The notes beneath the pieces are model-generated. The model saw only the letters and a program-made list of their open reading frames with translations. It was not told the DNA's origin and ran no database searches. 64,000 nucleotides of DNA from Enterococcus hirae ATCC 9790 (GTDB lineage: Bacteria; Bacillota; Bacilli; Lactobacillales; Enterococcaceae), in NCBI RefSeq assembly GCF_000271405.2, contig NC_018081.1, forward strand, positions 1,420,301 through 1,484,300, read 5' to 3'. Shown here piece after piece: positions 1 through 10,684 of this stretch. How positions within the stretch are numbered: position 1 is the stretch's first letter; every line of letters starts with the position of its first letter. The position numbers and the translations under genes are program-made.

Positions 1-1
1 A

Positions 2-70
2 ACTGTGTCTCCTGAAGAGAGTTATTCTTGGATGATCAATGACTTTATTGCCACTTTACCAAGTAAATAA
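2..70 (+). CDS. C-terminal end of an unidentified protein (partial)
   Basis: An open frame enters from the left edge and ends at the TAA at 68-70, giving 22 residues that finish in NDFIATLPSK. It is too short to assign to a family. No hairpin is obvious before the next gene. Confidence 0.4.
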   Translation, partial: TVSPEESYSWMINDFIATLPSK

Positions 71-193
71 GTAGTACGTTTCTTTAAAATAGACAAATTC
101 ATAAAATGTCCCTTTTATAAGAGAAATTTCTTGCAACTTTCTTGAAAAGTGTCTAAGATGAGTCTAGTAAAATCGTAGAGAAGGAGCACGAGT

Positions 194-571
194 ATGTATC
201 AAGTAGTGACAATGTTCGGAGATAATGAGCCTTGGTGGTTCTTTGAGAATTGGGAAGAGGATATCGAAGTAGAAGAAACATTTGATTCTTTTGAAGAAGC
301 ACAGGTTAATTATGAACAAAAATGGCTTGCAATCAAAAATAAATACGAATATATCCATGCAAAAAGCAACTTTCTAAGTGCCTTCTGGAATGACGGAGAC
401 GAGCGCTGGTGTGAAGAATGTGATGATGATCTTCAACAATATAAAGGGTTAGCCTTATTGAAAAATCATCAGCCAATCACTTTAGAAAGCAGAAAGGAAT
501 TTTATGAAACAACTAATTCTAGCGGAAAAACCAAGCGTTGCGAAAGACCTAAGCAAGGTGCTTGGTGCTAA
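194..571 (+). CDS. DUF1033 family protein
   Basis: Small acidic cytoplasmic protein of 125 residues with the aromatic-rich N-terminus MYQVVTMFGDNEPWWFFENW that marks DUF1033, a Lactobacillales family without known function. A strong RBS (AGAAGGAG, 178-186) precedes the ATG. The 3' end overlaps topB by 68 bases in another frame, so the two are probably cotranscribed and the topB start lies inside this gene. A conserved core (AFWNDGDERWCEECDDDLQ) fills the middle. Family assignment is good; function is unknown. Confidence 0.8.
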   Translation: MYQVVTMFGDNEPWWFFENWEEDIEVEETFDSFEEAQVNYEQKWLAIKNKYEYIHAKSNFLSAFWNDGDERWCEECDDDLQQYKGLALLKNHQPITLESRKEFYETTNSSGKTKRCERPKQGAWC

Positions 572-2576
572 TCAAAAACACAAAAATTATTACGAAGGAC
601 CCAAGGTGATCGTTACTTGGGCCCTTGGTCATTTGTTAGGGCTGAAAATGCCTGAAGACCTCAATAAAGAATGGCAAAGTTGGCAAATGGAAACGTTGCC
701 GATGATTCCTAAAAATTTAGGAATCAAACCACTGCCTAAAACAGGTCACCAATTAAAAACAATCAAGCAATTGGCGCAACGTAAAGATGTGTCAGAGGCT
801 GTGATCGCTACGGATGCCGGAAGAGAAGGGGAATTGGTTGCTCGGTGGATCTTGGAATATGTCCGCTTCAATAAACCAGTGAAACGTCTTTGGATTTCTT
901 CCCAAACAGATAAAGCAATCAAGACAGGATTCAAACAATTGAAGCCCGCAAAAGACTATGATGCACTTTACTATTCGGCGCTAGCTAGAGCAAAGGCTGA
1001 CTGGTTAGTAGGATTGAACGTGACACGGGCGCTGACTGTGAAGTATCAAGATAATCTATCCGCTGGTCGAGTTCAAACTCCAACACTCGCCTTGGTTAGA
1101 ACACAAGAACGGAAAATTGAAACATTTAGACCACAAACCTATTTTTCAATTTTATTAGATGTACAAAAACAACAAGCAAAGATGGTTCAAAAAAATCAAT
1201 TCGCATTGAAATCTCATGAAGAAGCTCAATCATTAGTGAAAGAGTTAGCTAAAAATAAAGGGACTGTGACAGCCATCCAAGAAAAAGTAAAAGTGGAGCC
1301 GGCACCATTGCCTTATGATCTAACGGAAATCCAGCGAGAAGCAAACCAACGTTATGGCTACTCTGCTAAAAAAACTTTGGGACTGGTCCAAAGTTTATAT
1401 GAAACGCATAAAATCGTGACGTACCCTCGTACAGATAGCAAATATCTGACGAGTGATATGAAAAGTACGATGAAAGAGCGTTTACAGGCGGTCAGCGATT
1501 TTTCTCCAGAAGTGAAACAGTATTTAAAAAATGGGGCAGTTGTTCGACAAACAAAAGTCTTCCAAGACAGTAAAGTTACTGATCACCATGCGTTATTACC
1601 AACTGAAAATCGTCCACGCTATGAGAAACTTAGCAACGAAGAACAAAAAATCTATCAAATGATTGTTACTCGATTCTTAGGATTATTCGCTGAGCCACAC
1701 AAAATCAGTCAAACAAAAGTGACTGTGACATTTGGCAAGGAACAATTTGTGTTCCATCAAAATCAAGTCCTTCAAGCTGGTTGGAAAGATGTCAGTCAAA
1801 AGGAGAGCAATGAAGTGGACTGGGTGGAGGGAATGCGTATCCAACCAGAATTTACGATCAAGAAAGAACTATCGGCACCGCCTAAGCCTTTGACAGAGGC
1901 GAGTTTACTAGGACTTATGGAAAAACATAGTTTAGGAACACCGGCAACTCGCGCCGAAATCATTGAAAAGTTGATCAAATCGGAATTGATGGAACGAACA
2001 CCGCAAGGCTTGCAAGTCTCACCAAAAGGGAAGCAATTATTGGAATTAGTCAATCCTTCCTTAGTGACCCCTGATTTAACAGAAAGCTGGGAGAAAGACT
2101 TAGAAGCAATTGCAGCGGGGCAAAAACAAGCCAGCCAATTTTTAATGGGCATTGAAAAAGAAACAAAACGATTGGTACAAGAAATCAAAACAAGTAAACA
2201 ATCTTACCAAGATTTCTCGATCACACAGAAAAAATGTCCAGACTGCGGTTCCAATCTTAGAGAAAAAAATACTCGAGATGGCAAAATCTATGTCTGCACG
2301 AATCAAGATTGTCATTACCGTAGAAGAAAAGATCCAAAAGTCTCGAACCACCGTTGTCCGCAATGTCATCGGAAAATGGAGATCATCGAAGGCAAAAATG
2401 GCGCTTATTTCCGTTGTAAATATGATGGGACGACCGAAAAAATGTTAGATAAAAAAGAACAAAAGAAAAAAATGACGAAGCATGAAGAACGTCGTTTATT
2501 GAAAAAGTACACGCAAGCAGAAGAACCGGAAGAAAGCCCACTTGCTGCAGCTTTAAAAGCAGCAATGAAGAAATAG
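504..2576 (+). CDS. topB: DNA topoisomerase III (type IA)
   Basis: Type IA topoisomerase that relaxes and decatenates DNA through single-strand passage. The 690 residues open with the TOPRIM segment (LILAEKPSVAKDL), followed by ATDAGREGE, the metal-binding acidic region. The catalytic tyrosine is in VTYPRTDSKYL. Two Cys motifs near the C-terminus (CPDCG...CTNQDC and CPQC) look like zinc ribbons, followed by a lysine-rich tail. Length is normal for Gram-positive TopB. The start lies within the preceding DUF1033 gene, with AGAAAGGAA just upstream. Confidence 0.95.
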   Translation: MKQLILAEKPSVAKDLSKVLGANQKHKNYYEGPKVIVTWALGHLLGLKMPEDLNKEWQSWQMETLPMIPKNLGIKPLPKTGHQLKTIKQLAQRKDVSEAVIATDAGREGELVARWILEYVRFNKPVKRLWISSQTDKAIKTGFKQLKPAKDYDALYYSALARAKADWLVGLNVTRALTVKYQDNLSAGRVQTPTLALVRTQERKIETFRPQTYFSILLDVQKQQAKMVQKNQFALKSHEEAQSLVKELAKNKGTVTAIQEKVKVEPAPLPYDLTEIQREANQRYGYSAKKTLGLVQSLYETHKIVTYPRTDSKYLTSDMKSTMKERLQAVSDFSPEVKQYLKNGAVVRQTKVFQDSKVTDHHALLPTENRPRYEKLSNEEQKIYQMIVTRFLGLFAEPHKISQTKVTVTFGKEQFVFHQNQVLQAGWKDVSQKESNEVDWVEGMRIQPEFTIKKELSAPPKPLTEASLLGLMEKHSLGTPATRAEIIEKLIKSELMERTPQGLQVSPKGKQLLELVNPSLVTPDLTESWEKDLEAIAAGQKQASQFLMGIEKETKRLVQEIKTSKQSYQDFSITQKKCPDCGSNLREKNTRDGKIYVCTNQDCHYRRRKDPKVSNHRCPQCHRKMEIIEGKNGAYFRCKYDGTTEKMLDKKEQKKKMTKHEERRLLKKYTQAEEPEESPLAAALKAAMKK

Positions 2577-2712
2577 CGTGTCGTTTGTTGAAAATCAGCA
2601 ATGGTTTTTGAGACCACTATTGTATGTTAAAAAATGGTGATTGGTTTCAAGTGATTGCTGTTTATGTAACATGGTTTAGAATGTGAAAGAAGCTTAGTCT
2701 GAGACATAAGTC

Positions 2713-2774
2713 ATGAGGTTCCTCTTAGAAATTGTTGTTTTTACGTACAATTTTAGGAGGAACCTCATTTTTTG
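2713..2774. terminator. Bidirectional terminator between topB and the YbaK-type gene
   Basis: Perfect 12-bp arms (ATGAGGTTCCTC at 2713-2724 and its complement at 2757-2768) with an inner AAATTGT/ACAATTT extension and a following T-run. It lies between converging genes and could serve both. Confidence 0.8.
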
Positions 2775-2806
2775 TATGTTGGGCTTTTTATCACAAATAG
2801 CCGTGC

Positions 2807-3292
2807 TTATAAATCTTCGTAGATAGGTGGATGTTCAAGGTATTCTAAAATCTTGATGAAATCTAAAAATGATAAGATCAATGTTGTCGTGTTGACATTT
2901 GGATGAAATCCTACGGTAGAGGTTTGATCAATGGCTGAGTCAATGACTACTTGAATCGCTTTTTCTTGATCATGCATCAATGCAAAAGGTGTAACAGTAC
3001 CGGGAGCTACCCCTAATAAATCAAGGAGCTGTTCTTCTGAAAGAAAAGACAAACGCTTCTCATTCAGCTGTTCTGCAAGTTGTTTCAAATTTGCCTGCTT
3101 TTCATCAGGTAAGATAACAAGATAAATTTGTTTCCCTTTTTTTGCTTTTAACACGAGATTCTTCACTTGAGGTCCTGGTAGTGTAAATGGCAGATTTTTG
3201 ACAGAAGTAATCGGTGGATGATCCACCTTTTGATAGGGAATGCCTAGTAAATCAAGTAATTGATAGGCTTCTTTTTCAGTAGCAAAAACCAT
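2807..3292 (-). CDS. Prolyl-tRNA editing (YbaK/EbsC/ProX family) deacylase
   Basis: 161-residue single-domain protein of the YbaK/ProX superfamily, which hydrolyses misacylated tRNAs such as Ala-tRNA(Pro). Family hallmarks are the N-terminal YQKVDHPPITSV segment, KNLVLKAKKGKQIYLVILP, and LGVAPGTVTPFAL followed by a C-terminal VGFHPNVNTTTLIL. It is closest to the free-standing ProX type (prolyl-tRNA synthetase-associated domain) rather than YbaK itself. AAGGAAG precedes the ATG. It is transcribed away from the T-box leader. Exact substrate is inferred from the family. Confidence 0.85.
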   Translation of the reverse strand: MVFATEKEAYQLLDLLGIPYQKVDHPPITSVKNLPFTLPGPQVKNLVLKAKKGKQIYLVILPDEKQANLKQLAEQLNEKRLSFLSEEQLLDLLGVAPGTVTPFALMHDQEKAIQVVIDSAIDQTSTVGFHPNVNTTTLILSFLDFIKILEYLEHPPIYEDL

Positions 3293-3339
3293 CGATTGAT
3301 CGCTTCCTTTCTTTTTCTTTCATTCATTATAAAAAATAA

Positions 3340-3368
3340 TTGACAAAAGAAAAATAATCGTGTAAATT
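3340..3368 (+). promoter_or_regulatory. Promoter of the T-box leader
   Basis: TTGACA at 3340-3345, a 17-base spacer and TAAATT at 3363-3368, followed within about ten bases by the start of the T-box leader. Confidence 0.65.
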
Positions 3369-3377
3369 ACACGTAAG

Positions 3378-3640
3378 TTAAAATCAACGACATCGAAAAG
3401 AAGAGTAGCGATTAAATGTTTGAAGAGAGTCTCTGGCAGGTGGAAAGAGATAGCAGTTAATGGTGAAACACATCTTGGAGTCGATTTTCTGAAATACAGT
3501 AGGAAAATCCGGGAAGCCCGTTACAGCTGCGGTCATTGTTTGATGACCAGATAAGGTTAGTTTCCGTGAGGGACTAGCAAAAAAAGGTGGAACCACGTAA
3601 TTTACGTCCTTTGGTCATTTGACCGAAGGACGTTTTTTTA
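3378..3640 (+). promoter_or_regulatory. T-box leader, unit 1 (candidate specifier CAC, histidine)
   Basis: A complete T-box: a Stem I region with the AGTA loop-E type bulge at 3404-3407 and the 3' strand GTGAAACACATCTTGGAG, the antiterminator box AGGTGGAACCACG at 3585-3597, and a terminator with arms 3604-3616 and 3621-3633 plus T6. By position (preceded by GTGAA, followed by a purine and then a strand that pairs with AAGA) the specifier is CAC at 3469-3471, histidine. The variable antiterminator base is A, which would pair with a U discriminator. Bacterial tRNA-His usually has C, so the amino acid is not settled. Confidence 0.85.
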
Positions 3641-3683
3641 TTTTCGTGTGAAGTAAATGTCCAACAACAATTACTTTTGTTTT

Positions 3684-3793
3684 ACCTCATTTTCTGGAAT
3701 GACTGCGTGAGGTTTCTTTTGTGAAAAAGAAACAAACAGAGGTGGGAACACGTGTGATGCGTCCTCTTGACGAGAGTCAAGGGGATTTTTTTA
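3684..3793 (+). promoter_or_regulatory. Second T-box antiterminator/terminator unit without Stem I
   Basis: After terminator 1 come two hairpins (ACCTCA/TGAGGT at 3684-3713; GTTTCTTT/AAAGAAAC at 3712-3733), then a degenerate T-box AGGTGGGAACACG around 3739-3753, then a strong terminator (TCCTCTTGAC / GTCAAGGGGA plus T7, 3762-3793). There is no room for a Stem I or specifier between the units. Here the variable base is G, which fits the C discriminator of tRNA-His. It would add a second read-through decision to the same leader. Confidence 0.6.
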
Positions 3794-3814
3794 TTTAAAA
3801 GGAGGAAGAAAGAA

Positions 3815-4456
3815 ATGAATTATTTGCTGGAAGTCATGCCACAACTATTAGTAGGGTCTCTTACAACGTTGAAATTATTTATTTTTACCTTGATTGGATC
3901 ATTGCCATTAGGGATCATTTTAGCATTAGGGTTGTCTTTACATTTTAAACCAATTCGTTATATCTTGCAGACCTATGTCTGGGTCATGCGTGGTACACCG
4001 TTATTACTACAATTGATTTTTGTTTTTTATGGATTGCCAACGATCGGGATCGTCTTTGACCGTTTTGAGGCAGCATTATTGGCTTTTGTTTTAAATTATG
4101 CCGCTTATTTTGCTGAGATTTTTCGTGGGGGGATTCAATCGATTCCCCAAGGACAATATGAAGCTGCGCAAGTGTTACAGTTGAGTCCTTTTCAAACCGT
4201 CACAAAAATCATTATCCCACAAGTGACAAAAATCGTTTTACCATCGGTTGGGAACGAAGTGATTAACTTAGTGAAAGACTCTTCATTGATCTATATCTTA
4301 GGACTAGGAGACGTTATGCGAGCAGGGAAGATTGCGATGGAACGTGATGCAACATTGCTACCATTACTAGGTGTGGCTTTCATCTACCTAGCACTAACTG
4401 GTATCTTAACGATCATCATGAAACAAGTAGAAGGAAAATTAAACTATTATCGCTAG
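3815..4456 (+). CDS. Polar amino-acid ABC transporter permease (HisM/GlnP type)
   Basis: Membrane permease of the His/Glu/Gln/Arg ABC importer family. The ATG at 3815 is chosen because AAAGGAGGAAG lies just before it and an upstream in-frame start would fall inside the T-box terminator. 213 residues with about five membrane spans. The cytoplasmic coupling (EAA) loop is EAAQVLQLSPFQTVTKIIIPQ, and the N-terminal WVMRGTPLLLQLIFVFYGLP is typical of the family. It is followed by its ATPase and binding-protein genes. The T-box points to amino-acid starvation control, possibly histidine. Confidence 0.9.
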   Translation: MNYLLEVMPQLLVGSLTTLKLFIFTLIGSLPLGIILALGLSLHFKPIRYILQTYVWVMRGTPLLLQLIFVFYGLPTIGIVFDRFEAALLAFVLNYAAYFAEIFRGGIQSIPQGQYEAAQVLQLSPFQTVTKIIIPQVTKIVLPSVGNEVINLVKDSSLIYILGLGDVMRAGKIAMERDATLLPLLGVAFIYLALTGILTIIMKQVEGKLNYYR

Positions 4457-4467
4457 GAGGAATGGAC

Positions 4468-5103
4468 ATGATTGAATTAAAGAAAGTAAGTAAAGCATTT
4501 GGAGAAAAGAAAGTAATCAACGCGTTAGATCTAGTCATTCCAGATGGTCAAACCATGGCGATCGTCGGTCCTTCTGGTGGAGGGAAAACGACACTTTTGA
4601 GAATCTTAGCAGGATTGGAAAAAGCAGACAGTGGGGAATTTTATCTGGATGGTGTAGCCTTTGACCCATTTGAATTGAAAACGAAAGAGCAAGTCGTAGG
4701 TGTTGTTTTCCAAGATTTTCAACTGTTTCCACACTTAAGTATTTTTGACAATATCACTTTAGCGCCTAAAATGGTGTTGAAGCAATCGAAAGAAACGTAT
4801 ACGAAAAAAGCACAGGAATTAGCCGATTCACTTGGGATCAGTGATTTACTCAACAACTATCCTTATCAATTATCTGGCGGTCAAAAACAACGGGTAGCGA
4901 TCGCACGTGCCTTGGCAATGAATCCTCGAGTTCTTGCTTATGATGAACCGACAAGTGCCTTAGACCCTGAGCTGCGACAACAAGTAGAAAACTTGATCGT
5001 CTCATTGAAGGCAGAAGGTGTGACACAAATCATCGTAACCCATGATTTAGTGTTTGCGGAAAATGTGGGAGATCAACTCGTGAAGGTCATCCCAAACAAG
5101 TAA
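4468..5103 (+). CDS. Polar amino-acid ABC transporter ATP-binding protein
   Basis: Cytoplasmic ATPase of the importer. Walker A is GPSGGGKTT, the Q-loop QDFQLFPH, the signature LSGGQKQR, Walker B VLAYDEPTSALD and the H-loop THD. An earlier ATG at 4462 sits one base after GGAGG, so the ATG at 4468 (seven-base spacing) is preferred, giving 211 residues. This is short for the family (about 240): the protein ends soon after the H-loop with little C-terminal extension. Confidence 0.9.
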   Translation: MIELKKVSKAFGEKKVINALDLVIPDGQTMAIVGPSGGGKTTLLRILAGLEKADSGEFYLDGVAFDPFELKTKEQVVGVVFQDFQLFPHLSIFDNITLAPKMVLKQSKETYTKKAQELADSLGISDLLNNYPYQLSGGQKQRVAIARALAMNPRVLAYDEPTSALDPELRQQVENLIVSLKAEGVTQIIVTHDLVFAENVGDQLVKVIPNK

Positions 5104-5119
5104 GAAGGAGGGACACTTG

Positions 5120-5937
5120 ATGAAAAAAATCAGTTTGCTACTTGCGATAGTTGCAGGGATCGTCTTTCTTTCTGGTTGTAGGAATGAAAAGACAGATAAA
5201 GATAATTGGTCAACGATTCAATCAGAAAAAAAATCATCATCGGGTTAGATGACACCTTTGTACCGATGGGGTTTCGTGATAAAGAAGGAAAACTAACAGG
5301 TTTTGATATTGACCTTGCTAGAGCAGTTTTTAGAGAATATGACATCAAAGTCGTTTTCCAACCCATTGACTGGTCCATGAAAGAGTTTGAATTGAATAAT
5401 GGGACGATTGATCTCATTTGGAATGGGTATACTAAAACAGCTGAAAGAGCCAAAAAAGTCCAATTTTCAAAACCTTATATGCAAAACGAACAAGTCCTGA
5501 TCACTACGAAAAAATCAGGGATCACCAGCTTTGCTCAAATGAAGGACAAAATCCTAGGAGCTCAAAATGGTTCTTCTGGTTATGATGCCTTTATCAAACA
5601 ACCAAAAATATTAAAAGATATTGTAAAAAATCAGGATGCTGTTTTATATGATAGCTTTAATGAAGCATTGATCGATTTGAAGAGTGGACGGATCGATGGG
5701 TTATTGATGGATAAAGTATATGCTGGTTATTACTTGAAGCAAAAAAATGAGTTGGATCAGTTCAATATGATCAAAGGGGATTATCAAAGCGAAGATTTTG
5801 TCGTGGGTGCCCGAAAGAAAGACAAGGAATTAGTGAAGAAAATCAATGAAGGGATTGCGGAATTAGAAAAAACAGGAGAATTCCAACAAATCTCAGACAA
5901 ATGGTTTGGTGAAGATGTGACACCCGTTCAGAAGTAA
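5120..5937 (+). pseudogene. Amino-acid ABC transporter substrate-binding lipoprotein, frameshifted in an A8 tract
   Basis: The ATG at 5120 (RBS AAGGAGGG) encodes a lipoprotein signal ending in FLSGC, but that frame stops at a TAG shortly after the run of eight A at 5226-5233. The remainder, a type II periplasmic-binding fold (IIIGLDDTFVPMGF, GFDIDLARAVF, WNGYTKTAERA), continues in the next frame to 5937. One extra A in the tract restores a 272-residue lipoprotein with GLDDTFVPMG directly following the linker. A TTG at 5206 could start only a signal-less fragment. It may be a mutation, a sequencing homopolymer error, or a gene read through transcriptional slippage. Confidence 0.85.
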
Positions 5938-6039
5938 ACAGGCAATCTAACATCATTGAGTGTCTTAAAAAGAAGCGTGGTAATTTGAGTGTCTCTCAGT
6001 TCACACGATAAAACCTATGAAATTAACCTGCGCCAAATG

Positions 6040-6092
6040 AATAAGCAAGAATTTTTGAAACACATATTTTAAAAAATTCTTGCTTATTTTTT
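6040..6092 (+). terminator. Terminator after the amino-acid ABC operon
   Basis: 17-bp arms AATAAGCAAGAATTTTT (6040-6056) and complement (6072-6088) followed by T-rich sequence. Confidence 0.8.
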
Positions 6093-6182
6093 GTCTGAAA
6101 AATTCCAATGATCATAAAATTGTTCAATGATTGATTTCTCCTTTTGTATTGAAAGGGGTTTCGTGTTATCCTTTTTTAGTAA

Positions 6183-7646
<1,464 letters not shown>

Positions 7647-7675
7647 CCTTTTTAATAGTAAACGTTCAGGGAAAT

Positions 7676-7693
7676 AAAGCGTAATCGCTTTTT
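7676..7693 (+). terminator. Short terminator after the GH1 gene
   Basis: AAAGCG-TAAT-CGCTTT stem followed by further T residues, 30 bases after the stop codon. The stem is short. Confidence 0.5.
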
Positions 7694-7768
7694 TCTAAAA
7701 ATAGAAGCAGTGAGGATAAAACTTTCCAGCTTCATTGAGTTCACTGAATGAACCAAATGAATTGAATG

Positions 7769-7819
7769 AACCGAAATTCCCAAAAACTTTCTTGGTTTTT
7801 GTGGAATTTCGGTTTTTTT
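7769..7819 (+). terminator. Terminator upstream of ftsK
   Basis: Arms AACCGAAATTCC (7769-7780) and GGAATTTCGGTT (7803-7814) with a T7 tract. It probably insulates ftsK from the GH1 transcript. Confidence 0.75.
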
Positions 7820-7938
7820 ATCATAGTTTCTCGATAGGGGTGCAGGATCTAGCCATTGGTTATTTGAAAAAGTTTCTTAAAGTATTTGGCATAAATACAG
7901 TGTTCGAAAAGAAAAACTTTAAACTTAGAAACAAAACT

Positions 7939-7966
7939 TTTGTTCCCTCGCTTTTTTTTGTATAAT
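7939..7966 (+). promoter_or_regulatory. Probable ftsK promoter
   Basis: A perfect TATAAT at 7961-7966 lies 26 bases before the ftsK ATG, with only a weak TTG-containing -35 near 7940. Confidence 0.5.
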
Positions 7967-7992
7967 GGAACTTGATGAAATGAGGGATAAAA

Positions 7993-10434
7993 ATGGCAAA
8001 GAAAAAACGTCCTGCAAAGAAAAAGAAAAAGACGAAAAAGCAACAACAGCAGCAGGAACAACTTCTTGCGATCAGTATCGGATTTGCATTGATCTTATTT
8101 GCCGTATTTGGCTTTTTAAAACTAGGTTTTTTAGGTATTTTAGTGGCAAATGGTTTTCGGATCATTGCAGGGAACACTTATCAGCTTCTCTGTATATTAT
8201 TAGCTATTTTAGGTTTTTGGGTCGTTGTAAAAAATACCGATTTTAAAATCGGTAAAAGCCGTCGGTGGTTTGGAGGCATTCTTTTTTACTTAGGAATTCT
8301 TCTCTTTTTACATGCCCATCTATTCGGAAAACTCCATAGTGGCGAACCAAACATTCTAGGAACCACTTGGGATCTGTTAGCAAGTGACATCCAGCATGCT
8401 CGAGTCAGCAGTAATGTTGGTGGTGGGATGGTTGGAGCAGCACTCTATAATTTTACGTATTTCTTGATTGCTCAACCTGGTAGTTACTTTGTTGCCATTT
8501 TATTATTAATAAGTGGTGCAATTTTATTTAGCAATATCGAAGGCTATCAATTAGTCAATAGCTTGCAAGTGATGGGAGAACGAATGCAAGAACTGCTGGA
8601 AGGAGATCCTGCAAAGCAAGCGAAGAAACAAGCGGCGAAAGAAGAACGGCAAAAGCAACGAGCGAAAGCACGAGAAGAGAAAAAATTAGCAGCAAAAGAA
8701 GCGGCAGAAGCTGAGATTGCTGAGCTGGAAAAACGTCGTTCCGCTGAACAACAAGCAAAGTCTGCGCCTTCTTATGAAAAAATAGCAGATGATGAACCCG
8801 AACAACTCAGTTTTGTACCGATCGATAGTTTTCAAAGAACTGTCCCATCTGCGACAATGGATATGCCAAAAACAGAGCCAACGGTCACAACGCCTACTGC
8901 ATCTGAACCGTTAGAAGCAGAGAGCTTAGAAGATGATGGGACAGCATTAGAATTTGAAATCGAAGCAGAGCAGGAAAATCAAGATTATGAATTACCGTCA
9001 ATCGATTTACTCGATTCAGTAAAAACGACGGATCAAAGTGACGAGTATAAAAAAATCGAGAAAAATATCGGAGTCTTGGAACAAACTTTTCAAAGTTTTG
9101 GCGTAGATGCGAAAGTCGTCAAAGCAAGTTTAGGACCCTCTGTGACAAAATTTGAAGTCCAACCAGCAGTGGGTGTCAAAGTAAGTAAAATCGTCAGTTT
9201 AACGGATGACATTGCATTAGCATTAGCGGCTAAAGATGTTCGGATGGAAGCACCGATCCCAGGTAAATCATTGATCGGAATCGAAGTACCGAATAGCAAG
9301 ATCAGCATGGTGTCATTTAGAGAAATCATCGAAGCGCAACCCAATCATCCAGATAAGCTGTTAGAAGTGCCATTAGGAAGAGATGTTTCTGGGCGAGTCC
9401 AAACCGCAGACCTTTCTAAAATGCCTCACTTATTAGTAGCCGGATCGACAGGTAGTGGGAAATCGGTAGCAATCAATGGGATCATTACCAGCATTTTGAT
9501 GCGAGCAAAACCCCATGAAGTCAAATTGATGATGATTGACCCCAAAATGGTGGAATTGAACATGTACAATGGGATTCCTCATCTTTTGACGCCAGTTGTG
9601 ACTAACCCGAGAAAAGCTGCTCAAGCGTTGCAGAAAGTCGTTCAAGAAATGGAAGAACGTTATGAAAAATTCGCTGCTACTGGTGTTAGAAATATCACTG
9701 GTTATAATGAATTTGTCCAACAAAAAAACTTGGAAAATGGAACGAAACATCCTACCTTACCATTTATCGTGGTGATCGTGGATGAATTAGCTGACTTGAT
9801 GATGGTTGCCAGCAATGAAGTCGAAGATGCTATTATTCGTTTGGCCCAAATGGCACGGGCAGCGGGAATCCATATGATTTTAGCGACCCAACGTCCAAGT
9901 GTGGATGTTATCACAGGGATCATCAAAGCAAATGTTCCTTCTCGTATGGCATTTGCAGTCTCTAGTGGAACGGACTCACGTACGATCATTGACTCCAATG
10001 GTGCGGAAAAGCTTCTCGGACGTGGGGATATGCTCTTCTTGCCAATGGGTGAAAACAAACCGATACGGGTTCAAGGTGCGTTTATTTCTGACCACGAAGT
10101 AGAACGAGTGGTCAACTTTGTAACAGATCAACAAGAAGCACATTATGAAGAAAAAATGATGCCTTCTGATGAAGTAGAATCAGGCGGTACCGCAGAACAA
10201 CCACAAGATGAATTATTTGAAGAAGCTAAAGCACTTGTCATTGAAATGCAGACAGCAAGTATTTCATTATTGCAAAGAAGATTTAGAATTGGTTATAATC
10301 GGGCAGCACGCTTAGTCGATGAATTAGAAGCACATGGCGTAGTAGGACCTTCAGAAGGAAGTAAGCCAAGAAAAGTCTTCATTGAGCAAGTCGAAGAACC
10401 AATGGATATGATGCCAACGGATCACGAAACATAG
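7993..10434 (+). CDS. ftsK: DNA translocase FtsK/SpoIIIE
   Basis: Septal DNA pump that moves chromosomal DNA out of the closing septum. 813 residues: a basic N-terminus ([15 protein letters not shown]), four to five membrane spans to about residue 200, a charged Ala/Lys/Glu-rich linker, then the RecA-like motor with Walker [10 protein letters not shown], Walker [14 protein letters not shown] and [14 protein letters not shown]. The C-terminal gamma winged helix ([24 protein letters not shown]) reads the orientation motifs. All parts of the family are present at normal length. It is flanked by terminators, so it is its own unit. Confidence 0.95.
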   Translation: MAKKKRPAKKKKKTKKQQQQQEQLLAISIGFALILFAVFGFLKLGFLGILVANGFRIIAGNTYQLLCILLAILGFWVVVKNTDFKIGKSRRWFGGILFYLGILLFLHAHLFGKLHSGEPNILGTTWDLLASDIQHARVSSNVGGGMVGAALYNFTYFLIAQPGSYFVAILLLISGAILFSNIEGYQLVNSLQVMGERMQELLEGDPAKQAKKQAAKEERQKQRAKAREEKKLAAKEAAEAEIAELEKRRSAEQQAKSAPSYEKIADDEPEQLSFVPIDSFQRTVPSATMDMPKTEPTVTTPTASEPLEAESLEDDGTALEFEIEAEQENQDYELPSIDLLDSVKTTDQSDEYKKIEKNIGVLEQTFQSFGVDAKVVKASLGPSVTKFEVQPAVGVKVSKIVSLTDDIALALAAKDVRMEAPIPGKSLIGIEVPNSKISMVSFREIIEAQPNHPDKLLEVPLGRDVSGRVQTADLSKMPHLLVAGSTGSGKSVAINGIITSILMRAKPHEVKLMMIDPKMVELNMYNGIPHLLTPVVTNPRKAAQALQKVVQEMEERYEKFAATGVRNITGYNEFVQQKNLENGTKHPTLPFIVVIVDELADLMMVASNEVEDAIIRLAQMARAAGIHMILATQRPSVDVITGIIKANVPSRMAFAVSSGTDSRTIIDSNGAEKLLGRGDMLFLPMGENKPIRVQGAFISDHEVERVVNFVTDQQEAHYEEKMMPSDEVESGGTAEQPQDELFEEAKALVIEMQTASISLLQRRFRIGYNRAARLVDELEAHGVVGPSEGSKPRKVFIEQVEEPMDMMPTDHET

Positions 10435-10470
10435 AAAAAGTGCGTATGTGCTTGTCAGTTCTAACAATGA

Positions 10471-10518
10471 AACCGAAGAAACGCCAAAAGTAATTTTGGG
10501 TGTTCTTCGGTTTTTTTA
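10471..10518 (+). terminator. Terminator after ftsK
   Basis: AACCGAAGAA (10471-10480) pairs with TTCTTCGGTT (10503-10512), followed by a T-run. Confidence 0.75.
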
Positions 10519-10684
10519 TGAGATTGATCACTTATTCATAAAAATCAAAAAAACGATAGCTAAAAAAGGAGGAGCATTCATAAACAGCCTAAGATTTGGT
10601 ATCTTTGCTTTGTGAACTATTGCATTAGTTGTTAGAATCAGTTATAGTATGTAGCGATACTTTGAAAAAAAGAGGGAAACGATT

